A stretch of 64,000 bases of DNA, taken from Bordetella parapertussis. GTDB lineage: Bacteria > Pseudomonadota > Gammaproteobacteria > Burkholderiales > Burkholderiaceae_A. Position numbers and translations under genes: made by a program. Shown here in pieces: positions 17,587 to 26,139 of the stretch. The DNA is taken from assembly GCA_945901825.1 (NCBI GenBank), contig CAMDMC010000004.1, positions 30,929-94,928 of the forward strand, in the 5' to 3' direction. Each line of letters opens with the position of its first letter. Within the stretch, counting starts at the first letter, position 1. Under the pieces are notes generated by a model that worked only from the letters and a program-made list of their open reading frames with translations, made no database searches and was not told the DNA's origin.

Positions 17587-18243
17587 CTAGGATGTCTTTT
17601 TGTAACCGTAATCACGAAATTGTTCAAAGACCTGCTGCATCTGCGCCTGCGATAAAAGAACAGGCTCCCCGAACTGCTTGGAAGCCAAGTATTGCTGGGC
17701 AAGCGTTTCAACCTCTTGAGCAAGGTTAAGGGCCTGGTTTAAATCGTTGCCCAAGGCAATCACGCCATGATTGGCCATCAGACAGGCCTTGCGATTCTCA
17801 AGAGCTTCAAGCGCAGCGTTCGAGAGCTCCTGGGTTCCAAAAAGTGCATAGGGCGCGCATCGAATGTCAGCACCTCCTGCCACGGCAACCATGTAATGAA
17901 AGGCTGGAATACCCTGGCGCAGGCAGGCAAGAGCCGTCGCAGCCACCGAGTGGGTATGCACCACCGCGCCGACATCGGGCCGTGCCTGCAAAATATCCCG
18001 GTGAAAGCGCCATTCGGACGAGGGCTTACCTTCTCCGACCACATCGCCACCCGTATCCATAAGCACCATGGCATCAGGGGTCATGGCTTCTAAGGGCATG
18101 CCAGAAGGCGTTACCAAAAACCTGTTGGCTTGTGGGCAACGCACGGAACAATTCCCAGCGGTGCCCTGGTTTAAGCCCCTGCGGATCATCTCTGCATAGG
18201 TCTGAACAAGGGCTTCTCGAAGGTCTCTTTGCTGCATCGACAT
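17587..18243 (-). CDS. class II aldolase, fuculose-1-phosphate aldolase type (Ald2-like, DHAP shunt)
   Basis: A 218-residue zinc-dependent aldolase. It aligns by eye with E. coli FucA over its whole length: RRGLNQGTAGNCSVR, PSSEWRFH, HYMVAVAGGADIRCAPYALFG. Predicted zinc ligands are His96, His98 and His159, with Glu77 as the catalytic acid/base (FucA His92/94/155 and Glu73). The neighbours decide the role: placed with mtnP and mtnA it should cleave methylthioribulose-1-phosphate to DHAP and (methylthio)acetaldehyde, as Ald2 does in the known DHAP shunt. MtnB dehydratase belongs to the same superfamily but resembles this sequence less. True fucose metabolism is unlikely because no fuc genes are near. 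Confidence 0.85.
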   Translation of the reverse strand: MSMQQRDLREALVQTYAEMIRRGLNQGTAGNCSVRCPQANRFLVTPSGMPLEAMTPDAMVLMDTGGDVVGEGKPSSEWRFHRDILQARPDVGAVVHTHSVAATALACLRQGIPAFHYMVAVAGGADIRCAPYALFGTQELSNAALEALENRKACLMANHGVIALGNDLNQALNLAQEVETLAQQYLASKQFGEPVLLSQAQMQQVFEQFRDYGYKKTS

Positions 18244-18306
18244 GACGATTCGCGCTTTGTAATGTTTCAGAAGTCTTATCGCTTAAGCACCCCAAACCTT
18301 CAGGGG

Positions 18307-19179
18307 CTATAGCACCCGACCGGCCACCGCCGAGAGCTTCTGTAAAAGGCCCGGGTCCCTGCGCTCGGGCGCAGTGATAAGGGCGTAGGACAGACTGGTT
18401 CGACAGGAGCAGTCTTTGGCATGGTTGTCATTCTGAACCCTTGGGCTTACCGACTTTACAAGCGAACGCCCCTTTTCGGCATTGGATGAAAGCACACCAA
18501 TAATCTGATCCACGGTGACATGGTCATGGTCAGGGTGCCAACAATCGTAGTCCGTCACCATCGCAACACTGGCGTAACAAAGCTCGGCCTCGCGGGCAAG
18601 CTTGGCCTCGGGCATGTTTGTCATTCCTATAACGTCGCAGCCCCATGATCGGTAGAGCTCGGATTCGGCAAGGCTTGAGAACTGGGGGCCCTCCATGACA
18701 AGGTAGGTGCCGCCGCGCACCACAGGCAGGTCTAGCTGCCTAGCCGCCTCTTGAAGATGGTCGCCCAGCCGACTGCAGACAGGGTGCGCCATTGAGACAT
18801 GCGCCACGCAGCCTGAGCCAAAGAATGACTTCTGCCGGTTAAAGGTGCGATCGATAAACTGGTCAACAATCACAAAGGTTCCCGGTGCGAGGTTTTCTTT
18901 TAATGAGCCTACTGCACTGATCGAGAGAACATCTGTAACTCCCGAGCGCTTTAAGGCATCAATATTGGCGCGGTAGTTAATGTCGGAGGGCGAAAGAACA
19001 TGACCGCGCCCATGACGGGGCAGAAAGACCAGTTGAAGGCCATTGAGCTCGCCAAACAAGAGTTCGTCAGAAGCCTTTCCAAAAGACGACTCCACAGCCC
19101 GCCAATGCTTATTCTGCAGACCATCAATGTCATAAACGCCACTGCCCCCAATGACGCCAAGAATCGCGTGACTCTCCAT
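18307..19179 (-). CDS. mtnP: S-methyl-5'-thioadenosine phosphorylase
   Basis: Splits methylthioadenosine with phosphate into adenine and methylthioribose-1-phosphate. The 290-residue sequence has the phosphate loop GVIGGSGVYD at the start, LPRHGRGH, the purine/ribose pocket VMEGPQFSSLAESELYRSWGCDVIGMTNMPEAKLA, and VTDYDCWH. It is the first gene of a four-gene set that also holds the aldolase, apt and mtnA. The gap to the aldolase is 63 bp. Specificity (MTA rather than inosine) is supported by the operon partners. Confidence 0.95.
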   Translation of the reverse strand: MESHAILGVIGGSGVYDIDGLQNKHWRAVESSFGKASDELLFGELNGLQLVFLPRHGRGHVLSPSDINYRANIDALKRSGVTDVLSISAVGSLKENLAPGTFVIVDQFIDRTFNRQKSFFGSGCVAHVSMAHPVCSRLGDHLQEAARQLDLPVVRGGTYLVMEGPQFSSLAESELYRSWGCDVIGMTNMPEAKLAREAELCYASVAMVTDYDCWHPDHDHVTVDQIIGVLSSNAEKGRSLVKSVSPRVQNDNHAKDCSCRTSLSYALITAPERRDPGLLQKLSAVAGRVL

Positions 19180-19226
19180 AACGAACTCCTTACGAAATCG
19201 TCTCTTACTGTCTCACAAACAAGCCC

Positions 19227-20120
19227 CTAAGTAATTGCCAAGTGCAGAGGCTGCGGACTCATCATCAAAAACTCCATGGCCAGGCCAGAGCGTAACTCCT
19301 CTTCGGTCCACTCGGTCCAGCTTAGCCATTCCAGCCAGGCATTCAAGTCGTAGCAAGGTGTCTGCTCTAAGAACTCAAGGGGTTGGGATATTGCACTTGC
19401 CATGCTGTCTGGTCCAGTCCAAACAGGAATACCTTTCATTGCTGCTCCCACCGAGGCGGTGCTGCTCCAATTTAATACGTAGTGAGAAATAAGCAGGTCA
19501 TCGATGAAGGCAGGATTGCGGCTCCGCTCAACGCCCTGCCCCTTGAAACAATCCAGATCTAACCGAATTGAAAATCTCGGATGAGGCCTTACAACAATGG
19601 GCCGATCTGAGTGCTGACGAATAAGCGGAACAATTGACTCAAGCCAAACCTGACTGCTCGGCATACCTGCCCAGAGGTCGCTACTCTCGTTTTGAAGGCA
19701 GATCAAGACATTGGGCTCACGTGGCTTCCATTTTTTTGCTCGTATCATCGCGGGGAATCGACGTATTCCAGTCGCCTCGGGCGAGAAATAACAATCTTTA
19801 CCAAGGCCATTAAATGCAATCTTCCAGGTCTTTCCGCGTTCAATGGCCCCCACATCGAGAACAAGCACGGGAATTTTCTTCTTTCGAGCAAGATCCCAGA
19901 ACTTCTTGTTCGCAACCATCTTCCCGCCCCAAAGCAAACTCCAAATCACCCAGACATTTGCCTTTTTGTGGCTGTCTACTTCTTGTAGGCCGAGCTTTTC
20001 CAAACCCTGGCAGAAGGCGGAAAATATTCGAAGTGAGGAACCGCCGCTAAATGTGCGCCGGAAACAATAAAACCGAAGGTCATGAGCATACTGCCAGTTC
20101 ACAGAGGTCAAGCCAGACAC
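19227..20120 (-). CDS. unknown capsule/glycan-type protein (GT-B-like C-terminal half)
   Basis: A 297-residue protein without a motif I can assign firmly. The C-terminal half has RPIVVRPHPR, then HYVLNWSSTASVGAAMKGIPVWT, which resembles the nucleotide-sugar side of capsule-polysaccharide and GT-B transferases (Capsule_synth type). The N-terminal half has VWVIWSLLWGGKM and PVLVLDVGAIERGKTWKIAFNGLG. It begins at GTG 20118-20120, 11 bp after the radical SAM gene, and is last in the minus-strand glycan set. Likely a cytoplasmic glycosyltransferase; acceptor and donor unknown. Confidence 0.65.
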   Translation of the reverse strand: MSGLTSVNWQYAHDLRFYCFRRTFSGGSSLRIFSAFCQGLEKLGLQEVDSHKKANVWVIWSLLWGGKMVANKKFWDLARKKKIPVLVLDVGAIERGKTWKIAFNGLGKDCYFSPEATGIRRFPAMIRAKKWKPREPNVLICLQNESSDLWAGMPSSQVWLESIVPLIRQHSDRPIVVRPHPRFSIRLDLDCFKGQGVERSRNPAFIDDLLISHYVLNWSSTASVGAAMKGIPVWTGPDSMASAISQPLEFLEQTPCYDLNAWLEWLSWTEWTEEELRSGLAMEFLMMSPQPLHLAIT

Positions 20121-20131
20121 CTATCTCGGAA

Positions 20132-21004
20132 TCACGGCGCAATAAAGGCAACTGTCCGCCAAAGCTTTGCACTCTCCTTGCCCTGCAAAATGCCGTTGAC
20201 ATCGCACGATGCACAGGCGTTGAGATCGGCTCGGTTACCCAGCAGCAGCTGCTTGCGCGTGGCAAGGAAACTTTCACTCATCCATAAATCAGAAAACGCA
20301 GATTTATGAATATTTCCGACCGATTTAAAATTTCGTGACCAGTCATTGCAACAAAGACCCAAATCACCATTCCAGTCCACAAACGCCTTGTACATGGGCA
20401 TGAAACACGGCCGCTTTACGGTTACTTTCCCAAGAAGCCCTCCTCGGTTGTTGAACTGAAACACGGACACCAACGCAGACTCACCGGTGTCGTGGTGATT
20501 TCGAATCCGCCAGGCAACCTTTGACTGCGATAAAAGCTGGTTCATGGCAATAACCTGGTCTGTCCCGTCATAACAGTCAACAATCAACGACTTAAGGCCT
20601 GCCTCATGCAACTGGTCAACCGTTACCTGACCCGAGCTAAGCCTATCTCCGTTGGTAATGATCTCAACATGAAATCGGTGCGAGAAGGTCTCTATGAGCT
20701 TCAGAATGTCGGGGTTAAGCAAAGGCTCCCCATAGCCTGTAATGTGGATTTCGCCGTTAAAACCGTCTGAATGAAGCTGGTCTGACAGCAGACTTGCAGT
20801 CTCAACCGTCATGTGCAGCTTGCGGTTTGGATAGACCTCCGGGTCGTGACGAGGACAAAAGCTGCAGGTTCGGTTGCAGAGCTCGGTGGGGTTAATCTCA
20901 ACCGTTGCTAACCCTAAGAGCTTTGGATTCTCAATGGAAACCTTGGCGAGCCTGGCTGCTCTGAGTCGCTGGTGCTCCTCGGGGTTAAAAAGCTCCGGCT
21001 TCAT
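20132..21004 (-). CDS. radical SAM/SPASM-domain protein in a glycan cluster
   Basis: A 290-residue radical SAM enzyme. The 4Fe-4S/SAM motif is CNRTCSFCPR near residue 45 (CX3CX2C). A GEPLLNPDILKL patch follows (the GGE-like strand). C-terminal cysteines (LCCNDW and CASCDVNG) form a SPASM-like auxiliary cluster site. I start it at ATG 21002-21004, where TAATG overlaps the preceding stop by one base; a longer frame to 21052 exists. Radical SAM/SPASM proteins in glycan clusters can modify sugars or act on peptides; the reaction here is unknown. Confidence 0.8.
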   Translation of the reverse strand: MKPELFNPEEHQRLRAARLAKVSIENPKLLGLATVEINPTELCNRTCSFCPRHDPEVYPNRKLHMTVETASLLSDQLHSDGFNGEIHITGYGEPLLNPDILKLIETFSHRFHVEIITNGDRLSSGQVTVDQLHEAGLKSLIVDCYDGTDQVIAMNQLLSQSKVAWRIRNHHDTGESALVSVFQFNNRGGLLGKVTVKRPCFMPMYKAFVDWNGDLGLCCNDWSRNFKSVGNIHKSAFSDLWMSESFLATRKQLLLGNRADLNACASCDVNGILQGKESAKLWRTVAFIAP

Positions 21005-21681
21005 TACGAATCCCCACATCCCTGCTGAGAACGACGATGGGTCAAGTGCCAAACATTCGACATGGGCGACTCGGAATAGTCTTTAAAACATGGGGAGCCC
21101 AGCGTGTAGTGGAGCAGGTGAGCATGGTCATTATCTGGGTATTCCGTGGTCAGCCAGTTCCACTCCAGGGGTAGCCGTCCCACCTCTTCGTCCTCTAGCC
21201 AACTGAATCGATGAAGAAATGCACCTGACTGATCAGAGACAAAACCTGGTGTTAAACAGCGGTTCTTCGGATGTGCACAGTTCCACAGAATAAGACTTGA
21301 CCAATTCTTACGCGGGTAGTCTTCATTGACGTTGCCAAGGTACTTACGCTGATGTTTGGTTTTGTAGTCATGCGGCACAACCATGACTGCGTAGCTGTCA
21401 TCGCGAAGCGCCCAGAGCTCTCCAACATCGCGTAGGCAAACCATGTCGCTGTCAGCGTAAATAGCCCATCCCTCATAGTTGAAGAGACACGGTGTCAAAA
21501 AACGGGAGTAGATAAATGAATTGCTTGCGTCCTTGTGGGTCTCCCTATAAAGCGAGGCGAGGCCGGCTAAGACCAGCGGTGTGAAGGCTACAGGCTGGGA
21601 GCTTTTCTCAAGGATGCTTTGACAAAAAACGTGATAAGAAATGGCCTCTTGCTGATCAAAGCCAATGGCAATGGGGATCAT
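21004..21681 (-). CDS. GT-A-type glycosyltransferase-like protein (GT8-like)
   Basis: A 225-residue protein starting MIPIAIGFDQQEAISYHVF, like the small glycosyltransferases common in marine bacteria and phages. The metal/nucleotide-sugar motif YADSDMVCLRDVGELW (DxD) lies near residues 75-90. A second half follows, with LILWNCAHPKNRCLTP and LPLEWNWLTTEYP as in GT8-related enzymes. Its start overlaps the upstream small ORF by 4 bp (ATGA) and its stop overlaps the radical SAM start. The sugar is unknown. Confidence 0.75.
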   Translation of the reverse strand: MIPIAIGFDQQEAISYHVFCQSILEKSSQPVAFTPLVLAGLASLYRETHKDASNSFIYSRFLTPCLFNYEGWAIYADSDMVCLRDVGELWALRDDSYAVMVVPHDYKTKHQRKYLGNVNEDYPRKNWSSLILWNCAHPKNRCLTPGFVSDQSGAFLHRFSWLEDEEVGRLPLEWNWLTTEYPDNDHAHLLHYTLGSPCFKDYSESPMSNVWHLTHRRSQQGCGDS

Positions 21682-21968
21682 CGCACGGCCTTAGCCGAGG
21701 AAAGCAAGACATACTCTTCTCGCAGGGTGCCGCAGAACTTCGGGTGGATGCGTCGAGGCGTAGCCATTTGCACGCTTAGCAGCCCGCCGATACCCCCCGA
21801 AAACGCCCAAATATCGACAAATCCCTCATTGAGCGTTTTATGCTTCCACGTATGACCGGCCACCCAAAGAAACTCCCCTTGCCGAATTCGCGGCCAGAGC
21901 ATTTCAGGCAACTGAATCGAGAGTTCACCCCAAGCCTCTAGCGAGGGCAGCTTAATTGTGACCGTCAT
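21678..21968 (-). CDS. hypothetical protein, translationally coupled
   Basis: A 96-residue ORF that I do not recognise. It begins MTVTIKLPSLEAWGELSIQL, is rich in Trp and aromatic residues, and has no membrane segment. The start has a GAGGG ribosome site about 9 bp upstream. Its stop shares ATGA with the next glycosyltransferase start, so it is translated upstream of it. It appears to be the first gene of the set running to 19227. A small accessory or beta-sandwich protein is possible but unsupported. Confidence 0.55.
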   Translation of the reverse strand: MTVTIKLPSLEAWGELSIQLPEMLWPRIRQGEFLWVAGHTWKHKTLNEGFVDIWAFSGGIGGLLSVQMATPRRIHPKFCGTLREEYVLLSSAKAVR

Positions 21969-22188
21969 TCAAAACGACCCTCAACCTGAGGAACTTTTTT
22001 GGGGGAATAAACAGATCGAAGTGTAGTAAATCAACTTTAAGACCGCAACAAAATTTGTGGCAATGCAATTTCCAAATTAATCCATTTGCATTAATGGTTT
22101 ATGGCATTTTTATGTCAGGAAGCGGTCGTCCACAACCTGTTCTTTGGGGCATGGCCAAGCTGAACTTCCTTTACTATTGAACCCATGC

Positions 22189-23562
22189 ATGTCTTTCACA
22201 AAATCCAACGAGTCCCCAATGGTTGCAGTCGCCGAGCCGACCTCGACTAAGGTTATCTCTCCTACTGCTTGCGTTGTGGGCTTGGGCTACATCGGGTTAC
22301 CGACGGCTGCACTTTTAGCAAGTAAAAATTATGTTGTGGTGGGGGTTGATTCAAACCCTCTGGTTGTTCACACCATTAACCAGGGTCGCATTCATATTGT
22401 CGAACCTGAGCTTGAAGTCTTGGTGAGTCACGTGACAAGCCACTCCTTCTTGCAAGCAACAATGCAGCCCCTACCTGCACCCGTATTCATGATCTGTGTG
22501 CCCACCCCTCTTGGGGCTGATCAAGCTCCGGACATGCGATACGTCGAGTCCGCTCTTAAGTCGATTGCGCCGGTTCTAAAGCCTGGGGACCTTGTTATTA
22601 TCGAATCGAGTTCCCCTGTGGGAACGACTCGAAAAGCCGCCAAGCAGCTGCAGACCCTGCGGCCCGACCTCAATTTTCCCTGCACTGAAGGTAACGAAAA
22701 ACGCAAGGATCTACCCAATATTTTTCTTGCCTACTGCCCCGAACGTGCACTTCCCGGCAAGCTGCTTCCGGAAATTACTCATAACGACAGAGTGATTGGA
22801 GGCCTGACCGAGGCATGCGGCCAGAAGGCCAAAGAGTTTTATGGCCTCTTCATTGAAGGCGAATGCTTTCTTACAACCGCAGAAACCGCGGAGCTTTGTA
22901 AACTTACCGAAAACAGCTTTCGTGACGTCAATATTGCCTTTGCCAATGAACTCTCAATGGTCTGCGATCGTCTTGGCGTTAATGTCTGGGAGTTAATCCG
23001 ATTGGCCAATCGGCACCCACGGGTGAACATTCTGCAACCCGGCCCCGGCGTTGGAGGCCACTGTATAGCAGTCGACCCCTGGTTTATTGTTCACTCTGCG
23101 CCGAGAGAAACAGCGCTTATCCAAACTGCACGGGCCGTCAACCAGCATAAAACCCAGTGGGTGGTCTCAAAAATTCTAGAACGTATCGAAAAACAAGACA
23201 AAGATCCATCGGGCCAGGCTAACGGTAGGCATTCAGCGACACCCGCCGTTATTGCCCTTCTTGGACTGTCTTTTAAGGCGGACATTGACGACCTACGCGA
23301 AAGCCCAGCCATTGAAATTGCGCTAGAGCTCGTTAAGTATGGAAAGGCCAATTTGTGGGTGGTCGAGCCGAATATTCAAGCGCTTCCCGATTGCCTCAAG
23401 GGAAAGGCAGAGCTTAAAGACCTTGAGGCTGCCTATGAGAATGCCGATTTAAACGTACTACTTGTGGATCATTGGCAGTTCAAACATGCCCAGCCCGAGG
23501 AACATAAAGTTCTCGACTTTAAGGGGCTCTGGCATGTTGGTCGCTCGCACTTAGCCCACTAG
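22189..23562 (+). CDS. wecC: UDP-N-acetyl-D-mannosamine dehydrogenase
   Basis: Oxidises UDP-ManNAc to UDP-ManNAcA with two NAD+. The 457-residue protein has the NAD motif VVGLGYIGLPTAALLA, the SSPVGTTRKA loop, ENSFRDVNIAFANEL, and the catalytic cysteine in GPGVGGHCIAVDPWFIV, which closely follows WecC. The C-terminal UDP-binding domain contains LGLSFKADIDDLRESPA. I prefer ATG 22189; the frame is open from TTG 22144 and another ATG lies at 22219; none has a strong ribosome site. It diverges from the 96-residue ORF. Its substrate would be made by the WecB encoded at 27188-28378. Confidence 0.93.
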   Translation: MSFTKSNESPMVAVAEPTSTKVISPTACVVGLGYIGLPTAALLASKNYVVVGVDSNPLVVHTINQGRIHIVEPELEVLVSHVTSHSFLQATMQPLPAPVFMICVPTPLGADQAPDMRYVESALKSIAPVLKPGDLVIIESSSPVGTTRKAAKQLQTLRPDLNFPCTEGNEKRKDLPNIFLAYCPERALPGKLLPEITHNDRVIGGLTEACGQKAKEFYGLFIEGECFLTTAETAELCKLTENSFRDVNIAFANELSMVCDRLGVNVWELIRLANRHPRVNILQPGPGVGGHCIAVDPWFIVHSAPRETALIQTARAVNQHKTQWVVSKILERIEKQDKDPSGQANGRHSATPAVIALLGLSFKADIDDLRESPAIEIALELVKYGKANLWVVEPNIQALPDCLKGKAELKDLEAAYENADLNVLLVDHWQFKHAQPEEHKVLDFKGLWHVGRSHLAH

Positions 23563-23942
23563 GCTGTTCTTTCAGAGGCCCGTTGTCGTCGAGCAACCTC
23601 TTTGTAAAGAACTGCATAACGCGAGTGAATCTCGGCAAGTGCGTCAATAAGTCGCGTGCTTTCAGGAAGAAAGCCAAGAGCCCCTTCGATGGTGGCCAAA
23701 GCCAGATCGAGTCGCTCTTGATGTGTATAAAGGGTGGCAAGATTGACATAGGCTTCAGCCAGGCGTCGGGCGTCGGCCGAGCTTAGTTGATCAACCCTCG
23801 GTTCAAGCTTTTGAATAATGGCTTGACTCTTCTTTAGGTTCAACAAGGGCGCCACGACTCTATGCGTTCTTATAAATAAGAAGTTAACAACCGACAACCG
23901 CTCGCTTAACTGCCAGCAATCTGTAAAACACCAATGCCACAC
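23559..23942 (-). CDS. small TPR-like hypothetical protein
   Basis: A 127-residue ORF with a degenerate TPR-like helix pattern: LAEAYVNLATLYTHQERLDLALATIEGALGFLPES, followed by IDALAEIHSRYAVLYKEVARR. It overlaps the end of the methyltransferase gene by 36 bp and the wecC stop by 4 bp in the convergent direction. The first ~15 residues (MWHWCFTDCWQ) lie inside the methyltransferase end and may not be translated; a TTG at 23897 is a possible later start. Protein-protein interaction is the only role to suggest. Confidence 0.55.
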   Translation of the reverse strand: MWHWCFTDCWQLSERLSVVNFLFIRTHRVVAPLLNLKKSQAIIQKLEPRVDQLSSADARRLAEAYVNLATLYTHQERLDLALATIEGALGFLPESTRLIDALAEIHSRYAVLYKEVARRQRASERTA

Positions 23943-24523
23943 TGCTTTGACTCACCCGTCGGGGTTCGGGGTAGATAGTCAACCTTACGGAAAATGTCCC
24001 AGGCCACCCAGTGACCCGCAGCCATTAATTCTGCCCAGAGCTTTACAGGTCCGGAAGAATACTCGGCATGGTCATGATGCGTGTCGTGAAAACAGACAAA
24101 ACCGGGGCGATCCACCACATCCTTCCAGATCTCCCAGTCGGCTTTCACGCCCTTATAGGAATGACTTCCGTCAATGAAAAGAATATTAGGGCGACGGCCG
24201 CCCGATTTCTCGAGCATGGCCTGAACAGTCTCAGGCGAGGCGCTGTTGCCATAAATGTCTGCTGGAGCATCGGGCGAGATATCAATGCCCAAGTAGTCAG
24301 CCTTCAAAATCTCTGTCCAAAACCGTTTTTGATGCCCACCCATGGTTCCAATTTCAACAATAAAGGGCTTAGCAAGCCCACTGCAAATCCAAAGGCATTC
24401 CAGAAACTCTTCCGGTATTTGGTGAGGCCGCTTGGAAGGGAGCCATCGCTTACCCTGTTCTTTTTCGCTCTGATCTTCATACCAAAGGTCCCAAAAAGCC
24501 TTCTCTAGTTCTTGTCTTGTCAT
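23906..24523 (-). CDS. class I SAM methyltransferase (Methyltransf_24 / CmcI-like)
   Basis: A 205-residue protein. The SAM motif FIVEIGTMGGHQKRFW appears near residue 55, then LGIDIS, and ILFIDGSHSYKGVKADWEIWKD with VCFHDTHH further on, which is typical for the Methyltransf_24 and cephalosporin-hydroxylase-like families found in glycan clusters. It probably methylates a sugar. Its start overlaps the stop of the upstream GT-B gene (ATGA, 4 bp). Confidence 0.8.
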   Translation of the reverse strand: MTRQELEKAFWDLWYEDQSEKEQGKRWLPSKRPHQIPEEFLECLWICSGLAKPFIVEIGTMGGHQKRFWTEILKADYLGIDISPDAPADIYGNSASPETVQAMLEKSGGRRPNILFIDGSHSYKGVKADWEIWKDVVDRPGFVCFHDTHHDHAEYSSGPVKLWAELMAAGHWVAWDIFRKVDYLPRTPTGESKQCGIGVLQIAGS

Positions 24524-25443
24524 GAAAATAAGCTCCTGATTTGTGACTGCCAGCGTTCTCTTAAAGGCTCTTCCCGAAAATTCTCGAAAGCGTAACGATG
24601 AATCGCCTCGTGGTTGAATCCATCACGAAGCAGGCGATTCACAATGGGTACTGCCTCTTGCATGCTCGGCGTTGACATGGCGTGCCCACGGTGAACGCCC
24701 ATCGGGCTTGGCATCTCAAATGCCCCGTCATGAGCCTCGAACTCCCATGCATTAAGGTTCAAGGTAAAACGTCCAGCGCTAATAACGTCGAAATTACTTC
24801 GGCCCCAGTCGTAATCGCCGGTTAGCCTAACCATTCCTCGTACCTCCGAGAGAATCTCTGAAAACTTGCACCTACCTAAGGCCTTAATGTTGGGATGCAG
24901 AGGCAGACCCTTTACAGGTGCATGCTTGTTGCTTATTACCCAAATCTCGGTACCTTCATTGGCAACAGAACGCATGACCCGGTGAATCTCTTGATCCATG
25001 CCATCGCAATAGGCCCAGTCAGGCTTCCAATACCACAGCACTCTAGGCTTACTGGGCAGCGGCGGAGCGGTTGGCTCAAGGTGCACTGGGTAGGGCCGGT
25101 AGATGTGGCCAGCCGGAATGCCCGCCTGCGAGAGCGCAACGGCCGATGTGTTGCAATTCGTCCAGACACCTAAATGCCCGTCAAGCTTCAGCCGGGCTTT
25201 GGTATAGGCCAGATTAGCCAGCGAGCGCCTAACCGAGAGACCCGTGAGATATGTTATGCGTGGTATCGGAAGAGGACGAAAGTCGTTGTTAAGTATGGCT
25301 CCGTCATAGTCGGACCAGTTAGGCTCGTGCTGGCAGACATCAACCCGAATATCGCCGTGGTTCAGAATCTCGGCAATGCGCTCAATGCTGCCTTTAATTG
25401 ATTTGACCCAAGGGAATAAGGCGAGTTTCAAAGGCTTGGTCAT
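24520..25443 (-). CDS. probable glycosyltransferase (GT-B-like)
   Basis: A 307-residue protein. The N-terminal half is Rossmann-like with KLALFPWVKSIKGSIERIAEIL, the linker has PRVLWYWKPDWAYCDGMDQE, and the C-terminal half reads MVRLTGDYDWGRSNFDVISAGRFTLNL, similar to the donor domain of GT-B enzymes. It overlaps both neighbours by 4 bp (ATGA), which shows tight coupling. Donor and acceptor are unknown. Confidence 0.65.
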   Translation of the reverse strand: MTKPLKLALFPWVKSIKGSIERIAEILNHGDIRVDVCQHEPNWSDYDGAILNNDFRPLPIPRITYLTGLSVRRSLANLAYTKARLKLDGHLGVWTNCNTSAVALSQAGIPAGHIYRPYPVHLEPTAPPLPSKPRVLWYWKPDWAYCDGMDQEIHRVMRSVANEGTEIWVISNKHAPVKGLPLHPNIKALGRCKFSEILSEVRGMVRLTGDYDWGRSNFDVISAGRFTLNLNAWEFEAHDGAFEMPSPMGVHRGHAMSTPSMQEAVPIVNRLLRDGFNHEAIHRYAFENFREEPLRERWQSQIRSLFS

Positions 25444-26105
25444 GAAGCGTAGCCCTTGCCCTTGGCGCCCTTAAAGTGCAAAAGAATGGCGCCATTGCCC
25501 TCTTTTCTGGCCGACCATTCCTGCCTAGAAAGGTCTTTAACTGTCCCTGGGGCCTCATCGTTCATAGTCTGAAGCATTTGATTCAAAGAGGCCTGGTCAC
25601 AAAACCAGTTTGGCTTCCATTGGTTCTGAATATAAAAACTATCACGGGTTTGCGCCAAGGCATGGCCACTGGGGGTACGGCCAAGCTCGTAGGTGCGTTT
25701 AATCCATTCCAGCATAAAAATCCTTGCAAAGTCGTGATCATCTTCTCGAAGAAAAACCACGGAACTTAAGTAATTCTGTGCGACACCATAGATACGCACC
25801 ATGTCTTTGTCGCCACGACGGTTAATAGCGGCCACTTTCCAAACACCATCCCAGAGATCTTCAGGAACCCGAGATACAAGCCGTTGATCCGCATCAACCA
25901 GCGCCACGGCACCTTTACAAAGAGCCTCGTCAATTGCCTCAAGACAGCGCATCATGGCATAGCCATAAAAGTTACGCCCTTCACCCTTCTGTGGAAGTGG
26001 GACAGAGAGAGCTTCGTAGTTCAGCGCCTTGCAACTCCTTAGCATGTCATCGGCCAGATCTTGAAACGGACCTGGCGTTGCGTAGGTAATGAACGTGACA
26101 TGCAT
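25440..26105 (-). CDS. GT-A-like glycosyltransferase, marine/phage type
   Basis: A 221-residue protein beginning MHVTFITYATPGPFQDLADDML. The metal-binding stretch ALVDADQRLVSRVPEDLWDG shows a DxD-like motif near residues 70-75. Later, WKPNWFCDQASLNQML is typical of small GT-A enzymes. The stop overlaps the next start by 4 bp; the upstream gene starts 34 bp away. It resembles glycosyltransferase-like genes often seen in marine phages and Pelagibacter-type genomes, but I cannot confirm that. Confidence 0.65.
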   Translation of the reverse strand: MHVTFITYATPGPFQDLADDMLRSCKALNYEALSVPLPQKGEGRNFYGYAMMRCLEAIDEALCKGAVALVDADQRLVSRVPEDLWDGVWKVAAINRRGDKDMVRIYGVAQNYLSSVVFLREDDHDFARIFMLEWIKRTYELGRTPSGHALAQTRDSFYIQNQWKPNWFCDQASLNQMLQTMNDEAPGTVKDLSRQEWSARKEGNGAILLHFKGAKGKGYAS

Positions 26106-26139
26106 TAGCAGTTATCTCTCAAATTTTTTACTTGGCTGC

